DNA of 64,000 nt, taken from NCBI GenBank assembly GCA_050186335.1, contig JBFWYO010000011.1:1-64000 (forward strand), read 5' to 3'. Source of the stretch: JBFWYO01 sp050186335 (GTDB lineage: Bacteria; Pseudomonadota; Alphaproteobacteria; Bin65). The translations under genes and the position numbers were made by a program. How positions within the stretch are numbered: position 1 is the stretch's first letter; each line of letters opens with the position of its first letter. The notes under the pieces were generated by a model, which was given only the letters and a program-made list of their open reading frames with translations, ran no database searches and was not told the origin of the DNA. Shown piece by piece: positions 63,044 to 64,000 of this stretch.

Positions 63044-64000
63044 ATGTCGCTCGTTGCAGGGTCGGAACGCATCAAGGCCTCCGCCGCGACCGACCCGGTC
63101 GCGGGTCGCGTCGTCTGGGCGCCGGCAAAATCGATCTGGGTCAGCTCGATGATGGCGATCGGACTCATTGGCGCGCCATTGTTGTTCGCCTGGGACGCCT
63201 TCGCGCTGTTCCTCGGCACGTGCGCGATCACGCTGTGCTTCGGCCATTCGGTCGGCATGCACCGGCGCTTGATCCACAACAGCTTCGGCTGTCCGCTTTG
63301 GCTCGAATATCTCTGCGTCTATCTCGGCACTCTGGTTGGCATGGCCGGGCCGATCGGCATGATGCGCACGCATGACATGCGCGATTGGGCGCAGCGGCAA
63401 AGTGCCTGCCACGATTATTTCTGTCACCGCAAAGGCTTCTGGCACGACGCCTGGTGGCAGCTGCATTGCGAGTTGAAGCTCGCGCGCCCGCCCGCGTTCA
63501 AGCTCGAGCCACGGGTCGCACGCGACCGGGTCTACTACTGGATGGAGCGCACTTGGATGTTACAGCAGCTGCCGTGGGCCGCGCTGTTCGTTGCGCTCGG
63601 CGGCTGGAGCTGGATCGTCTGGGGCATCTGCGCGCGCGTTTCGGTTTGCGTGATCGGCCACTGGCTGGTCGGCCATTACGCGCACCGCAAAGGCCCACAA
63701 AGCTGGATCGTCGAGGGCGCCGTGGCGCAGGGCCATAACGTGCGCATCGCCGGCCTCATCAGCATGGGCGAAAGCTGGCACAACAATCACCACGCATTCC
63801 CGGGCTCGGCCAAGCTCGGCCTGTTCCCGGGCCAGGTCGATCCCGGGTGGTGGATGATCCGTGCGCTCGAATTTTTCGGTCTCGCCTGGTCGATCCGCAC
63901 GCCCGAAACCATGCCGGCGCGCAAGGAACTGCGCCGCGCGTCGAAGCCGAACGACGGCGGCTGCCCGATCCTCGAAGGCATGCGGAAGCTGTTGGGTCTC
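63044..64000 (+). CDS. acyl-CoA/fatty acid desaturase 2 (cut by window end)
   Basis: 319 codons visible with no stop before the window edge; probably only a few residues are missing. It is a tandem paralogue of the preceding gene: both have TDPVAGRVVWAPAKSIW near the start, HRRLIH, HDMRDWAQRQSACHDY and GESWHNNHHAFP. GGAGGGAGGGAACG lies before the ATG. The pair likely act on different chain lengths or positions. Confidence 0.85.
   Translation, partial: MSLVAGSERIKASAATDPVAGRVVWAPAKSIWVSSMMAIGLIGAPLLFAWDAFALFLGTCAITLCFGHSVGMHRRLIHNSFGCPLWLEYLCVYLGTLVGMAGPIGMMRTHDMRDWAQRQSACHDYFCHRKGFWHDAWWQLHCELKLARPPAFKLEPRVARDRVYYWMERTWMLQQLPWAALFVALGGWSWIVWGICARVSVCVIGHWLVGHYAHRKGPQSWIVEGAVAQGHNVRIAGLISMGESWHNNHHAFPGSAKLGLFPGQVDPGWWMIRALEFFGLAWSIRTPETMPARKELRRASKPNDGGCPILEGMRKLLGL

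Overview
The window is a GC-rich bacterial chromosome segment with dense, often overlapping genes (frequent ATGA and TTGA junctions). It holds 58 protein genes and no rRNA, tRNA, CRISPR array, insertion sequence or phage gene that I could see. The gene content suggests an environmental alphaproteobacterium: a urtABCDE-urease block, TRAP and branched-chain-type binding proteins, many LLM flavin monooxygenases, a phytanoyl-CoA dioxygenase family protein, and a Gram-negative envelope. The assignment is inference from content only; there is no marker gene.

Layout. 1-9.6 kb: two catabolic-looking units, each pairing a luciferase-like (LLM) flavin monooxygenase with an alpha/beta hydrolase. One is divergent from a LysR regulator; the other is divergent from a TetR regulator and adds a zinc-site MetE-like protein. 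A PAS-GGDEF cyclase follows. 9.6-21.2 kb: a complete urea uptake and urease operon, urtABCDE-ureDABCEFG-ureJ, preceded by a strong match to a sigma-54 promoter, with a hairpin between urtA and urtB. 21.2-35.8 kb: a mosaic of small units: metallo-beta-lactamase-fold hydrolases, a beta carbonic anhydrase, a Rieske oxygenase divergent from MarR, an acyl-CoA dehydrogenase, a TRAP transporter with GntR, PhyH divergent from a fatty acid hydroxylase (each with its own TGATATATCA palindrome), panB and a flavin reductase. 35.8-39.7 kb: an eRF1-like protein, an AMP/thymidine phosphorylase, a PRPP synthetase and a PfkB kinase behind an FNR-type promoter.

39.8-53 kb is the most unusual region. It encodes a 2658-residue polyketide synthase (KS-AT-DH-ER-KR-ACP) that ends in an NRPS-type condensation domain. 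An MMPL/RND exporter and a phosphopantetheinyl transferase follow in the same direction. A convergent pair encodes an outer-membrane beta-barrel and a LolA-like periplasmic carrier. Together these could make, activate, release and move a complex lipid to the outer membrane, a Gram-negative counterpart of the mycobacterial Pks/Pap/MmpL loci. An acyl-CoA ligase and a sulfotransferase lie a few kb downstream.

53.2-64 kb: old-yellow-enzyme-type oxidoreductase, CoA ligase, sulfotransferase, exported intradiol dioxygenase, orphan oligopeptide-type binding protein, a TIM-barrel isomerase-like protein, and an ArsR regulator with an 18-bp palindrome ahead of two tandem desaturases, the second cut by the window end.

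Several divergent promoters carry clear palindromes next to the regulator or target genes, so much of the local regulation can be proposed from sequence alone.
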